From the NCBI RefSeq assembly GCF_900243075.1, contig NZ_OEZH01000043.1, forward strand, positions 41,505 through 105,504: a DNA stretch of 64,000 nucleotides. Reading direction: 5' to 3'. A model generated the notes under the pieces. The model was not told the origin of the DNA. It ran no database searches and saw only the letters and a program-made list of their open reading frames with translations. The translations under genes were made by a program, and so were the position numbers. Within the stretch, counting starts at the first letter, position 1. Every line of letters starts with the position of its first letter. The stretch is from Clostridioides difficile. Its GTDB lineage: Bacteria > Bacillota > Clostridia > Peptostreptococcales > Peptostreptococcaceae. Positions 43,624-53,214 of the stretch are shown piece by piece.

Positions 43624-45438
43624 ATGATTTTTGTATTTATTAGAATAGTAGCTTTCTTTGGAACACTAAGAATACTATTTCCAGCTGGTACACCTGCTTT
43701 ATTTAAGTCACTCTTTGCAATTGTTATATCAATACTAATTTCAAGTACTATGCAAATTGAATATGCGATAAATGTAGATAACATTGTGTTATTTACATTA
43801 TATGGTATAAATGAGACTATAACAGGGATTATACTTGGATATATAACCAATCTATGTTTTTATAGTATCAGAATGGCAGGTTCTATGATGGACCAACAGA
43901 TGGGATTATCAATGATTAATATGTTTGACCCAAATTCAATGACTCAAACGACTTTAATTGATAATCTTATGAATTGGACAGCACTTATGATATTTTTTAA
44001 CATGGATGGTCATCATGTTTTAATTCGGGGTATAAGATATAGTTTTGAGTTAATTCCAATAGGAAAATCATTTGTAGATAATAATATAGATTATATAATA
44101 AACATATTTATACAGTGTTTTATAACTGGATTCAAAATAGCAATACCTATTGTACTTTGTCTGCTTATGGCAGATTTTATCTTGGGGCTTATATCAAGAA
44201 GTGTGCCTCAATTAAATGTAATGATAGTTGGTATGCCATTAAAAATATTGGTTGGGATTGCATTATTTATAATATCAATACCTTTAATTGTCAACCAAAT
44301 AAGTCATTTATTAAGTCAAATACCAAAGATGTATGAGGGAACTTTTGCATTAGCTCCTATGTTTTTTATGGGTTCAGCAGATAAAACAGAAGAAGCTACT
44401 CCAAAGAAAAAGGGAGAACAAAGAAAGAAAGGTAATATAGCAAAGAGTAGAGAATTACCCGTTGCAATGACTCTATTTGCATTTACCTTATTAGTACCTA
44501 CATTATTTTCATATGTAGTGGATACACTTAAATCTTCACTTAATTATTTTTTGAGTCTGGATTTTTATATGAATATAAATTATTCAAATCTAGAGAAATT
44601 AGTTATAGTAGGATTAATGGATTTTTTTAAGATATTTTTGCCAATAGCTATTCCATTCTTAGTTTTAGGTATAGTAGCTAACCTATTTCAAGTGGGAATA
44701 TTGTTTACTGGTGAAACTTTAAAACCAAATTTATCAAAATTAAATCCAGTTAGCGGATTCAAAAACATGTTTTCTATGAGAAGTTTATCAACTTTAATAA
44801 AGGATACAGCGATTATATCTGTTTTAGCTTACATAGGGTATAAATTCTTTCAAGATAATTATTTAGATATATTAAAGTTAGGTAATATATATCTACCAAC
44901 CTTAATGTACACAATTAAAGATTTAGTATATTCCATATTAAGTAAAATTTGTATAGCTATGATAGTTATAGCAGTTGCAGATTATTTTTATCAAAGATAT
45001 AGCCATAAAAAGCAACTGAGAATGACAAAGCAAGAAGTTAAAGATGAATATAAAAACTCAGAAGGAGACCCAGAAATAAAAGCTAAGATAAAGCAAAAAC
45101 AAAGACAAATTTCATCTCAAAGAACCATGCAAGCAGTACCAAGTGCTACTGTAATAGTAACCAATCCAACTCACTTGTCTATAGCAGTAAGATATGAAAA
45201 AGGGGAGGACCAAGCTCCAGTAGTAGTGGCGAAAGGTGCAGATTATTTAGCTTTTAAAATAAGAGAAATTGCAAAGGGAAATAATATCCCTATAATAGAA
45301 AATAAACCTATTGCTAGGTTGTTATACAAGCAAGTAGAAATAGACCAAGAAATTCCAGAGGACATGTATCAAGCTTTTGCAGAGATACTAGTAGCAGTAT
45401 ATAAAATAAAAAATAGATACAAAGTCCCCAAAAGGTAG
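43624..45438 (+). CDS. flhB: FliR-FlhB fusion, export gate and substrate-specificity switch
   Basis: A 604-aa single chain. Residues 1 to about 250 are FliR, with six hydrophobic segments and GSMMDQQMGLSMINMFDPNS. From about residue 255 FlhB begins with ADKTEEATPKKKGEQRKKGN and continues through its four membrane helices. The autocleavage site NPTH is intact (residues 514-517, bases 45163-45174), so FlhB self-cleavage and export switching should work. Fusions of fliR and flhB are known in clostridia. No internal stop or start separates the two parts, so this is a real fusion rather than a frameshift. Confidence 0.95.
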   Translation: MIFVFIRIVAFFGTLRILFPAGTPALFKSLFAIVISILISSTMQIEYAINVDNIVLFTLYGINETITGIILGYITNLCFYSIRMAGSMMDQQMGLSMINMFDPNSMTQTTLIDNLMNWTALMIFFNMDGHHVLIRGIRYSFELIPIGKSFVDNNIDYIINIFIQCFITGFKIAIPIVLCLLMADFILGLISRSVPQLNVMIVGMPLKILVGIALFIISIPLIVNQISHLLSQIPKMYEGTFALAPMFFMGSADKTEEATPKKKGEQRKKGNIAKSRELPVAMTLFAFTLLVPTLFSYVVDTLKSSLNYFLSLDFYMNINYSNLEKLVIVGLMDFFKIFLPIAIPFLVLGIVANLFQVGILFTGETLKPNLSKLNPVSGFKNMFSMRSLSTLIKDTAIISVLAYIGYKFFQDNYLDILKLGNIYLPTLMYTIKDLVYSILSKICIAMIVIAVADYFYQRYSHKKQLRMTKQEVKDEYKNSEGDPEIKAKIKQKQRQISSQRTMQAVPSATVIVTNPTHLSIAVRYEKGEDQAPVVVAKGADYLAFKIREIAKGNNIPIIENKPIARLLYKQVEIDQEIPEDMYQAFAEILVAVYKIKNRYKVPKR

Positions 45439-45446
45439 GATAAGTA

Positions 45447-47522
45447 ATGAATAAGTTTAATTTAAAGGAAAATATGGACGTAGTAGTGGCTTTTGGTGTT
45501 GTAGGGATTGTTCTTATGATGATAGTGCCACTACCTACATTTATATTAGATATTTTACTGGCAATTAACATAAGTTTATCTGTGCTAATTTTACTAATGA
45601 CATTATTTACAACGAATGTACTTGATTTATCTATATTTCCAACAGTGTTACTTGTAACAACACTATTTAGATTGGGATTAAATCTTTCATCAACTAGATT
45701 GATTCTAACTCAAGGATATGCAGGTGAAGTTATAGAGGCATTTGGAAGTTTTGTTGTAGGTGGAAATTACGTAGTAGGAATAATTATATTCCTAATTATA
45801 TTAATTGTTCAATTTGTTGTTATAACCAATGGTTCTGGAAGAGTATCTGAAGTAACAGCTAGATTTACGTTAGATGCCATGCCAGGTAAGCAGATGAGTA
45901 TAGATGCAGATTTAAATGCAGGAGTTATAGATGACAAAACTGCTAGAAAAAGAAGAAAAGAACTTCAACAAGAAGCAGACTTTTATGGTTCTATGGATGG
46001 AGCAAATAAGTTTGTAAAAGGAGATGCTATAGCAGGTCTTATAGTAACAGCAATAAACATAATAGGTGGAATTGTAATAGGAGCTGTAATGCTAAATATG
46101 ACTCTTATGGGTGCAGCACAGACATATGTAAGACTTACTATAGGGGATGGGCTTGTAAGCCAGATACCAGCTCTATTAATCTCTACATCAGCAGGTATAA
46201 TCGTAACAAGAGCTTCTACTGATGAAAACTTTGGTGGATTAGTAGGTAAGCAATTAACAGCAATACCAAAAGCAATAATGATGACTGGATGTGTTTTAAT
46301 TGTGCTTGGTATGATGCCTGGATTACCTAAACCAGCGTTTTTTTCACTAGGTATAGGTGCAATAGCAGCAGGTTACTTTTTAGGAAGAGAGAAGAAAGAT
46401 ACTTTAGAAGATTTAGAGTTTGAAAAACCTGATATGGTAAATCCAGATAAAAATGAAGTAGAAGATGTAACAAATTTAATAAATGTAGAAGCTATAGAAG
46501 TAGAAATTGGATATGGTTTAATATCTTTAGCGGATGAATCAGCAGGAGGAGATTTACTTCAGAGAATAGCATCAATAAGAAGACAATGTGCAATAGACAT
46601 GGGTATAGTTGTACAACCTATAAGAATAAGAGATAATTTACAATTAAATCCAAACCAATACAATATAAAGATAAAAGGTAATGTAGTTGGTGGGTATGAG
46701 ATAATGCCTAATATGGTTTTATGCATGGACCCTATGAATCAAGGATTTAATATATTTGGAATAAAGACAATCGAGCCTACTTTTGGAATAGAGGCACTTT
46801 GGATAGAAAGTGACAAGGTAGAAGATGCAGAGTTAAAAGGTTATACAGTTGTAGATTCATCTACAATACTTATAACCCACTTACTAGATATAATAAAATC
46901 CAATGCACATGAATTACTGGGAAGACAGGAAGTTAAGACTATTATAGATGCAGCAAGAGAAAATTATAGTGCTGTAGTAGATGAATTGATACCAGATTTA
47001 ATGACACTTGGTGAAGTTCAAAAAGTACTTAAAAATCTGTTAAGAGAAAAAGTGAATATAAAGGATAGGGTTACAATTCTTGAAACACTTGCAGACCAGT
47101 CTAGAAACACAAAAGATATAGAATTACTTACTGAATATGTAAGAATAGCTTTGGCTAGAAGTATTTGTACTAATTTAGTAGATGAAGATAAAGTAATTGT
47201 AGTGGCAACATTATCTCCAGAAACTGAGGAATTGGTATCTAATAATTTACAAAGGTCTGTAAATGGAACATATCCAGCTGTTGACCCAGAAAACACAAAC
47301 AAAATCTTTGAGAGTATACAAGATGTAATAAGTAATGTATATTTCAATCATAATATACCAGTAATAGTAGTATCACCAAAGATAAGAGCGCCATTTAGAA
47401 AACTAGTTGAGATTGTATATCCTAATTTGACTGTATTATCATTAAATGAAATACCTAACGATGTTAAAATCAAAGCAGAAGGTGTGGTGAGTATATATGA
47501 TGACGAAAAAGTATACAGCTAA
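45447..47522 (+). CDS. flhA: FlhA, export gate protein
   Basis: Largest export-gate component, 691 aa. About eight membrane segments lie in residues 10-320. The FHIPEP-family features include FPTVLLVTTLFRLGLNLSST and DALPGKQM-like DAMPGKQMSIDADLNAGVID. The C-terminal cytoplasmic domain binds chaperone-substrate complexes and ends in KAEGVVSIYDDEKVYS. The end overlaps the flhF start by 26 bp. GGATAAG precedes ATG 45447. Confidence 0.97.
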   Translation: MNKFNLKENMDVVVAFGVVGIVLMMIVPLPTFILDILLAINISLSVLILLMTLFTTNVLDLSIFPTVLLVTTLFRLGLNLSSTRLILTQGYAGEVIEAFGSFVVGGNYVVGIIIFLIILIVQFVVITNGSGRVSEVTARFTLDAMPGKQMSIDADLNAGVIDDKTARKRRKELQQEADFYGSMDGANKFVKGDAIAGLIVTAINIIGGIVIGAVMLNMTLMGAAQTYVRLTIGDGLVSQIPALLISTSAGIIVTRASTDENFGGLVGKQLTAIPKAIMMTGCVLIVLGMMPGLPKPAFFSLGIGAIAAGYFLGREKKDTLEDLEFEKPDMVNPDKNEVEDVTNLINVEAIEVEIGYGLISLADESAGGDLLQRIASIRRQCAIDMGIVVQPIRIRDNLQLNPNQYNIKIKGNVVGGYEIMPNMVLCMDPMNQGFNIFGIKTIEPTFGIEALWIESDKVEDAELKGYTVVDSSTILITHLLDIIKSNAHELLGRQEVKTIIDAARENYSAVVDELIPDLMTLGEVQKVLKNLLREKVNIKDRVTILETLADQSRNTKDIELLTEYVRIALARSICTNLVDEDKVIVVATLSPETEELVSNNLQRSVNGTYPAVDPENTNKIFESIQDVISNVYFNHNIPVIVVSPKIRAPFRKLVEIVYPNLTVLSLNEIPNDVKIKAEGVVSIYDDEKVYS

Positions 47523-48513
47523 TACAATTCAAGATGCTATGAATTTAGCCAAAATGGAATTGGGTGACAACATTACATTAATAGATAAAAAAGAAGTAAG
47601 AAAATCTGGAATACGAGGTATTTTTTCAAAGAAAGATATCGAATTAACGATTGGATGGGAAAAGAGAGAAAATATAGAACAAAAAGATTTAAAACGAGAG
47701 ATAGAACAATTAAAGTCAATTATAAGTAATATGGGGTTTGATAATAAGAGCGATAATGATATAGATAAAATATGTAAGAATCTGCTAAGTCTAGAATTAA
47801 ATGAAGAGATTGTAGAATCTATAAGAAGCGATTTGCAAGAAATGAAGTTCAATGGAATTGATACAAGTAAAAATTTAGTAGAAAGTTTAAAGAAAAAGAT
47901 TAAAATAGAAAATCAAACGATAAATGGTAAAGTCGCTCTAGTTGGTCCACCAGGAGTAGGTAAAACAACCACAATAGCAAAGCTAGCTGCAAAATTGGTA
48001 TTTGAGGAAAATAAAAAAGTGGGAGTAATAACTATAGATACCTATAGGATTGGTGCTGTAGAACAGTTAAAGATATATACAGACATAATGAATATTCCTT
48101 TTAAGGGAGTAATAAACCCTGATGAGATGGAGTTAGCACTTGATGAGATGAAAGATTGTGATGTTGTATTAATAGATACAACAGGTAGAGGGTATAAAAA
48201 TTCTATGCAAATACTAGAAATCAAAAATCTCATAGATAAAGCTGAAACTGATAATATACATTTAGTTTTGAATTGTACAACAAGAGAAAGTGATACAAAA
48301 GCAATTATAGATTCATATACAAATGTGAATTTTAAAAGCCTAATAATTACAAAACTAGATGAAACAATAACATATGGCTCAATATTTAACATAATAAATT
48401 ATTCACAAAAACCAATATCATATATTACAACAGGACAAAATGTTCCTGATGATATTATAAAACCTAATGAAGATAAAATTATAAGACTACTATTAGGAGT
48501 TGAAAGTATATGA
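47497..48513 (+). CDS. flhF: FlhF, SRP-type GTPase for flagellar placement
   Basis: SRP-like GTPase that sets flagellum number and site with FlhG. It is 338 aa. The N-terminal basic domain starts KKYTANTIQDAMNLAKMELG. The G1 loop VGPPGVGKTTTIAKLAAKL lies near residue 150, VITIDTYRIGAVEQL near 180, and DVVLIDTTGRG near 222. Starts at 47497 and 47500 are equally possible, both inside flhA. Its stop overlaps the flhG ATG (ATGA). Confidence 0.95.
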   Translation: MMTKKYTANTIQDAMNLAKMELGDNITLIDKKEVRKSGIRGIFSKKDIELTIGWEKRENIEQKDLKREIEQLKSIISNMGFDNKSDNDIDKICKNLLSLELNEEIVESIRSDLQEMKFNGIDTSKNLVESLKKKIKIENQTINGKVALVGPPGVGKTTTIAKLAAKLVFEENKKVGVITIDTYRIGAVEQLKIYTDIMNIPFKGVINPDEMELALDEMKDCDVVLIDTTGRGYKNSMQILEIKNLIDKAETDNIHLVLNCTTRESDTKAIIDSYTNVNFKSLIITKLDETITYGSIFNIINYSQKPISYITTGQNVPDDIIKPNEDKIIRLLLGVESI

Positions 48514-49388
48514 TAGACCAAGCTCAAATCTTGAGAAAAATGGCAATAGAAAAAAGAGGACTTGATGAATTTATAGTAGATGATGAGAATACACCTAAGA
48601 TAATTACAATAGCTTCTGGCAAAGGTGGAGTTGGAAAGAGCAATCTCGCTACAAATTTGTCTATATGCTTGAGCAAACTTAATAAAAAAGTTCTTATATT
48701 AGATGCAGATATAGGAATGTCTAATATAGATATAATAATGGGAGTGAATGTAAAAGGGACTATAATTGATGTAATTAATGGCGAAAAAAATATAGAAGAT
48801 ATAATTTCACAGACTAAGTATGGAGTAAATATAATCTCTGGAGGTTCTGCCCTTAATCATATAGAAGACTTTACAGAAGTTCAAAGAAATAAGTTTATAC
48901 ATAGCATAGAACAGATTCATGATGTGGATTTTATAATAATTGATACAGGAGCTGGTATGAGCAAAAGCCTATTGTCATTTATATATTGTAGTACTGAATT
49001 TTTCTTAATAACAACCCCAGAACCGACGGCATTGACTGATGCATATAGCTTATTAAAGGCTATAAGTAATTTTGGTATAAAGAGAAGTGCAAATATAATA
49101 ATCAATAGGGTAATTAGTTTAGAAGAGGCAAAATCTACATACAACAGAATAAAGATGGTTGTGGATAAATTTTTAAACCTTAATTTAGAATTGTATGGAT
49201 ATATAATAGATGATAAAAAAGTGGGTGTATGTGTAAAAAAACAGATACCATTCATTTTAGAATATCCTACAAGTGTTGCATCAAAATGTATTATAGCTAT
49301 AGCAAAGAGAATGGTAAGTCAGTCAAAAGAAGATATTATTGATAATAAAGGTTTGCTAAGAAAGATGTTTAGTATATTTAAAAGCTAA
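48510..49388 (+). CDS. flhG: FlhG (FleN/YlxH), MinD-like ATPase
   Basis: ParA/MinD-type ATPase that regulates flagellar number and stimulates FlhF. It is 292 aa. The deviant Walker A SGKGGVGKSN lies at residues 36-45, preceded by a DQAQILRKM segment like the FlhF-activating DQAxxLR motif. The NVKGTIIDVINGE and DFIIIDTGAGMSKSLLSF segments follow. A C-terminal amphipathic stretch may bind membrane. It is translationally coupled to flhF. Confidence 0.95.
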   Translation: MIDQAQILRKMAIEKRGLDEFIVDDENTPKIITIASGKGGVGKSNLATNLSICLSKLNKKVLILDADIGMSNIDIIMGVNVKGTIIDVINGEKNIEDIISQTKYGVNIISGGSALNHIEDFTEVQRNKFIHSIEQIHDVDFIIIDTGAGMSKSLLSFIYCSTEFFLITTPEPTALTDAYSLLKAISNFGIKRSANIIINRVISLEEAKSTYNRIKMVVDKFLNLNLELYGYIIDDKKVGVCVKKQIPFILEYPTSVASKCIIAIAKRMVSQSKEDIIDNKGLLRKMFSIFKS

Positions 49389-49401
49389 GGAGGCGTAGTT
49401 A

Positions 49402-50103
49402 ATGAATAGAGAAGAATTAATAAAAGAGAATATGCCTCTTGTGAAGAGTATAGCAAGAAAATTTTTTATACCAGGGAAAGGCTTTGAGTATCAAGATTTA
49501 GTAAATAGTGGAGTTATTGGGTTGATTGATGCAATAAATAAATTTGATAGTGAAAAAGGAGCAAAATTTTCTAGTTATTCTTACATAAAGATAAAATCTG
49601 CCATATTAGATGAAATCAGAAATCAAAGTCCAATTTCTAAACATAACTTAACCAAAGTAAATAAGTATAATAGAGTGGTAGAAAAATTGCAATCTGAATT
49701 ATTAAGAGAGCCAACTTCTCATGAAATTGCAAACGAATTAAATATTTCAGAAAAAGAGCTTCATGATATCGAAAGTAATATAGATATGCTAAACATTGTG
49801 TCATTAAACCATGTAATCTTTGAAGATACAAATGAAACTGTACAAGATGTAATAAGTGATAGAGAAGAAGAGATTCCAGCAAATGTAATAGAAGAAGAAG
49901 AAAAGCTAGGGATTCTATCTAAAGCAATTAGTAATTTAAAGGAAAAGGAAAAATTAATACTTTCACTGTACTATTATGAAGATTTAAATTTAAAGGAGAT
50001 AGGGAAAGTACTAGGTGTTTCAGAATCGAGAGTTTCACAACTCCACAGAAAGTCAATAAGAAACCTAAGAAACAAAATAAAAGAACTTAAATATTCTATA
50101 TAG
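49402..50103 (+). CDS. fliA: FliA (sigma-D), flagellar sigma factor
   Basis: Sigma-28-type factor of 233 aa. It has a region 2 with YQDLVNSGVIGLIDAINKFD and KFSSYSYIKIKSAILDEIRN, region 3, and a region 4 helix-turn-helix with LKEIGKVLGVSESRVSQLHR. It should direct transcription of late genes, for which three candidate promoters are visible here (before rmlA, flgM and fliC), and is held in check by FlgM. In C. difficile the homologue also activates the toxin regulator tcdR; that is from memory. AAGGAGGCG precedes ATG 49402. Confidence 0.97.
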   Translation: MNREELIKENMPLVKSIARKFFIPGKGFEYQDLVNSGVIGLIDAINKFDSEKGAKFSSYSYIKIKSAILDEIRNQSPISKHNLTKVNKYNRVVEKLQSELLREPTSHEIANELNISEKELHDIESNIDMLNIVSLNHVIFEDTNETVQDVISDREEEIPANVIEEEEKLGILSKAISNLKEKEKLILSLYYYEDLNLKEIGKVLGVSESRVSQLHRKSIRNLRNKIKELKYSI

Positions 50104-50118
50104 ATGGTGATTGGTGTG

Positions 50119-50541
50119 ATGATACAAATTATATTAATAGTAGTGTCTATTTTAATAATAGTAACTATAGTTGCAAATTTACATAAAGAATCAAAAAATA
50201 AGGATAACAGCTACTTTGATAAGATATTTGAACAGGAATATGAAGCAAATGATAGATTGATAGTTGCGGAAAAAAGAAGGTTTTTTTTAGATAAAGTGCT
50301 TGCTGAAATAAGAAGTAATGATAATGTAAAAGTTTATGAAAATTATAACTTAATAAAGACTAATGAAGAAAAAAAAGAAAATATCTTTATAGAATCAAAA
50401 AAGGAAGTAAAACAAGAAAATGAGCTATCTCTTAAAGTGAAACATCTTATAAATTCAGGTTATGATGATGTAGAAATATGCAAGATGCTAGGTATTGGAA
50501 AGGGGGAGCTGTCATTAATAAGGAGTTGTTACAAAATATAA
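50119..50541 (+). CDS. SwrB-like membrane protein downstream of fliA
   Basis: A protein of about 140 aa with one N-terminal membrane helix (MIQIILIVVSILIIVTIVAN) and a charged linker. The C-terminal helix-turn-helix-like segment is VKHLINSGYDDVEICKMLG. This architecture and its place right behind the flagellar sigma gene match SwrB of Bacillus, which promotes activation of the FliP export gate. I prefer ATG 50119, which has GGTG upstream; an in-frame ATG at 50104 directly abuts the fliA stop and has no ribosome site. Homology to SwrB is inferred from architecture and synteny. Confidence 0.75.
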   Translation: MIQIILIVVSILIIVTIVANLHKESKNKDNSYFDKIFEQEYEANDRLIVAEKRRFFLDKVLAEIRSNDNVKVYENYNLIKTNEEKKENIFIESKKEVKQENELSLKVKHLINSGYDDVEICKMLGIGKGELSLIRSCYKI

Positions 50542-50711
50542 GAATATTATTATTTGATAAAAAAGTACTCTTAGGAATAGGGATTGGTATATTAATATCA
50601 ACTTTATGTATAATGCTTTTTAGTAATAATGATATGAGTAAAGCAGAGATAGAAAAAAAGGCTAGAGCGTTAGGTATGAAATATGCAAGTGAGATGAAAG
50701 TTTTAGAATAG
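50514..50711 (+). CDS. Small single-pass membrane protein in the flagellar operon
   Basis: A protein of about 65 aa with one membrane helix (VLLGIGIGILISTLCIML) and a short charged C-terminal tail. I recognise no family. The in-frame ATG at 50478 overlaps the upstream gene by 64 bp and has no ribosome site. A strong AGGGGGAG (50501-50508) instead points to a start near 50514, where the codon is ATT, a rare initiator. It lies between the SwrB-like gene and flgF. Existence of the gene is likely; the exact start is not settled. Confidence 0.6.
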   Translation: MNKELLQNIRILLFDKKVLLGIGIGILISTLCIMLFSNNDMSKAEIEKKARALGMKYASEMKVLE

Positions 50712-50752
50712 ATGATACTGTTTAAACATTTACAAAAGAAGGAGGTCATGAT

Positions 50753-51526
50753 GTGATAAGAGGATTATATACAGCAGTTTCTGCTATGATAACTAATCAA
50801 CAAAAGCAAAATGTTGTTGTCAATAACTTAGCTAATATGGATACAAATGGCTATAAAAGTAAACAACTTCTGACTAAGAGTTTTGATGAATTAAAGTTAG
50901 AAGGTTACAATAATTATGCAAATGGAACTAAACAAAAGCAAGCTATAGGTAATATAAGTCCAGGTATTTCTATGGATGAAGCTATCACTAATTTTAATCA
51001 AGGGCCTATAAAAACTACTGATAATAAAATGGATGTAGCTATTCAAGGTAAGGGATTTTTTCTAGTTAGTGATGTAGCAGGAAATCAATTTTATACTAGA
51101 AATGGGAACTTTAGAACAGATAATCAAGGTGACCTCATAACAAGTGAAGGATATTATGTACTTGGGACAAACACTGCAACTGGTGCTGTAGGCCATATAA
51201 ATGTAGGCAATCAAAAATTTGAAGTAGCAAAAGATAATACAATATCATTGGACGGGAATGCTATGTACAAATTTAATATTGTAGATTTTAATGACTATAA
51301 TAAGTTAAAAAAAGAAGGAGATAACTTGTATTCTGGAGGAGGAGCTGTAAAAGTAAATGATGCACTTACAATACAAAGTGCTATAGAGTCTTCTAATGTA
51401 GATATGGTATCTGAAATTAATAATATGATGACAATATCGAGAGAATATGAGGCAAACCAAAAAATAATTCAAGCTATGGATTCTAAATTAGCAAAAATAG
51501 CAAGTGAAATTGGTTCAGTAAGATAG
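50753..51526 (+). CDS. flgF: FlgF/FlgG-type rod protein (first copy)
   Basis: Distal or proximal rod protein of 257 aa, starting at GTG 50753 behind AAGGAGGTCATGAT. N-terminal motif RGLYTAVSAMITNQQKQNVV followed by NNLANMDTNGYKSKQLL. The C-terminal motif is ESSNVDMVSEINNMMTISRE. In C. difficile it is often called FlgG1. As the first of two tandem flgG-like genes it probably fills the FlgF position in the rod. Confidence 0.92.
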   Translation: MIRGLYTAVSAMITNQQKQNVVVNNLANMDTNGYKSKQLLTKSFDELKLEGYNNYANGTKQKQAIGNISPGISMDEAITNFNQGPIKTTDNKMDVAIQGKGFFLVSDVAGNQFYTRNGNFRTDNQGDLITSEGYYVLGTNTATGAVGHINVGNQKFEVAKDNTISLDGNAMYKFNIVDFNDYNKLKKEGDNLYSGGGAVKVNDALTIQSAIESSNVDMVSEINNMMTISREYEANQKIIQAMDSKLAKIASEIGSVR

Positions 51527-51546
51527 GCAATAGGAGGTGAATTTTT

Positions 51547-52308
51547 ATGTACACAATGTTTTATACTAGTAAAACAGCTTTATCAGCAAATCAAAGTAAA
51601 CTGGATATAATATCTAACAATATAGCTAATACTGATTCAACAGGATACAAAAAAATAAATATGGGGTATTCTGATTTAGTGGATGAAGTACTAAACAGAC
51701 CATCATATCCTACAAATGGTAATGATATATCGACTGGAACAGGAGCTAAGGCATCAGCTCCCATGAGAATTTATGAACAAGGTGCATTGGCTCCTACAGA
51801 TAGTAAGAGTGATTTGGCTATAGATGGAGAAGGATTCTTTAGAGTGATAAGAAAAGATGGTACATACGCATATACAAGAAATGGTGGATTTAATGTAGAT
51901 GCTTTAGGTAAGATTGTAGATGATAATGGAAATACATTAGATGTTCAATTTGATGCAGGATATAACTATAATAATACGAATATAGATAACACAAATTTAA
52001 CCGTTTCAAGAAATGGAGATTTGTTCGTAGATAATAAGAAAATAGGCAAAATCAATTTATATCAACCTATAGGAACTCAAAATTTTATATCTGAAGGAGA
52101 TAGTCTATTTGTTGCAACTGATGCAGCACAGATTAAACAAGTTGCAAAAGTAGATATAGTTCAAGGCTATAGGGAGAGGTCAAATGTTTCTTTACAAGAA
52201 GAATTCGTTGACTTAATAGCCACTCAAAGAGCATTTCAAATGAATTCAAAAGGGATAAAGACAGCAGATGAAATGTGGCAAATAGCTAATAATTTAAGAG
52301 CTAAATAA
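51547..52308 (+). CDS. flgG: FlgG, distal rod protein (second copy)
   Basis: A 253-aa rod protein. The N-terminal motif is FYTSKTALSANQSKLDIISN, then NIANTDSTGYKKINMGY. The C-terminal helix is NVSLQEEFVDLIATQRAFQM. GGAGGTG precedes ATG 51547. It follows the first rod gene by 20 bp. Both are flagellin-independent components assembled before the hook. Confidence 0.93.
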   Translation: MYTMFYTSKTALSANQSKLDIISNNIANTDSTGYKKINMGYSDLVDEVLNRPSYPTNGNDISTGTGAKASAPMRIYEQGALAPTDSKSDLAIDGEGFFRVIRKDGTYAYTRNGGFNVDALGKIVDDNGNTLDVQFDAGYNYNNTNIDNTNLTVSRNGDLFVDNKKIGKINLYQPIGTQNFISEGDSLFVATDAAQIKQVAKVDIVQGYRERSNVSLQEEFVDLIATQRAFQMNSKGIKTADEMWQIANNLRAK

Positions 52309-52330
52309 TTATGTAAGGTGAGGAATATTC

Positions 52331-53212
52331 ATGTATGATATGAAAGAGTATGATTTCGGCAAACCTCAGAGTTATTCAAGAGAAAATTTAACTTGTTTAA
52401 ATTTTTTATTAGCTGAATTCTGTAAAAAGTATAAAAATTATATAGTTTATGAACTTAAGTGTAATTCTAGTATGATTGTTGATAGTATAGACCAAGTAAA
52501 TTATCAAACTTTTTTAGATAAAGTGACATCTTCATGTGTAGTAGTACAAAATTCAATGGAACCTATTATGAAAAACTTTTCTTTTAGAATAGATAGAAGT
52601 GTAGCTGATATGTGGATTGATGTAACAGCTGGAGGGAGTGGGGTTGTAAGAGATAATGATAGAGAGTTTACAGAACTTGACAAGAAAGTGCTTTTACATC
52701 TTATGGAAGATTTGGTAAGAAATATGCATTTATTTGAGGGTTTTGAAAACATACAAGTATTAGATACACATACGCATATTAATCTGCCACAATTGTGTTC
52801 CCCAACTGCTCCCGTATGTGTTGTAGATTTAAAAGTGATGAATGATAATAAGCATGTTGGTAATGTTTCTCTTTGTTTCCCATACAATGGTTTGGAGGCT
52901 ATGCTGGAAAGTATCTCTGTTGTAGAATTTTTAGATAGTGATGTAGGAGACGATTCAGAAGAATTTGCACAAAAAATTTACAATAGCGTATCTAATATAG
53001 AATTATCAGTTATTGCAGAGATAGGTAAAGTATCAATTAATGTTGAAGATTTACTTAAACTAGAGGTTGGAGATGTAATAGTAACCAATAAAAAAATAAA
53101 TGATTATATAGATGTATTTGTAGAAAATTCAAAATCATATACAGCAACACCAGGGTTTATATCAAGTAAAAAAGGTGTAAAAATAAATGATGCTGTTGGA
53201 AAAGAGGTGTAG
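52331..53212 (+). CDS. fliM: FliM, motor switch protein
   Basis: C-ring protein of 293 aa. It has the middle CheC-like domain (SFRIDRSVADMWIDVTAGG, VCVVDLKVMNDNKHVGNVSL) and a C-terminal SpoA-type domain (NIELSVIAEIGKVSINVEDL, LEVGDVIVTNKKI). The usual N-terminal CheY-binding peptide (LSQxEIDALL) is not present; the protein begins MYDMKEYDFGKPQSYSREN. It is somewhat short for the family (about 330 aa). fliN follows after 2 bp. Confidence 0.9.
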   Translation: MYDMKEYDFGKPQSYSRENLTCLNFLLAEFCKKYKNYIVYELKCNSSMIVDSIDQVNYQTFLDKVTSSCVVVQNSMEPIMKNFSFRIDRSVADMWIDVTAGGSGVVRDNDREFTELDKKVLLHLMEDLVRNMHLFEGFENIQVLDTHTHINLPQLCSPTAPVCVVDLKVMNDNKHVGNVSLCFPYNGLEAMLESISVVEFLDSDVGDDSEEFAQKIYNSVSNIELSVIAEIGKVSINVEDLLKLEVGDVIVTNKKINDYIDVFVENSKSYTATPGFISSKKGVKINDAVGKEV

Positions 53213-53214
53213 TT

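Noticed and set aside
44115..44336. 73-codon plus-strand frame inside fliR-flhB
   Set aside because: It is out of frame with the long fusion gene and shows no protein-like pattern.
52331..53212. FliM regarded as a truncated pseudogene because its N-terminal peptide is missing
   Set aside because: The middle and C-terminal domains are complete, the start has a ribosome site, and the peptide seems to be carried by FliN instead.
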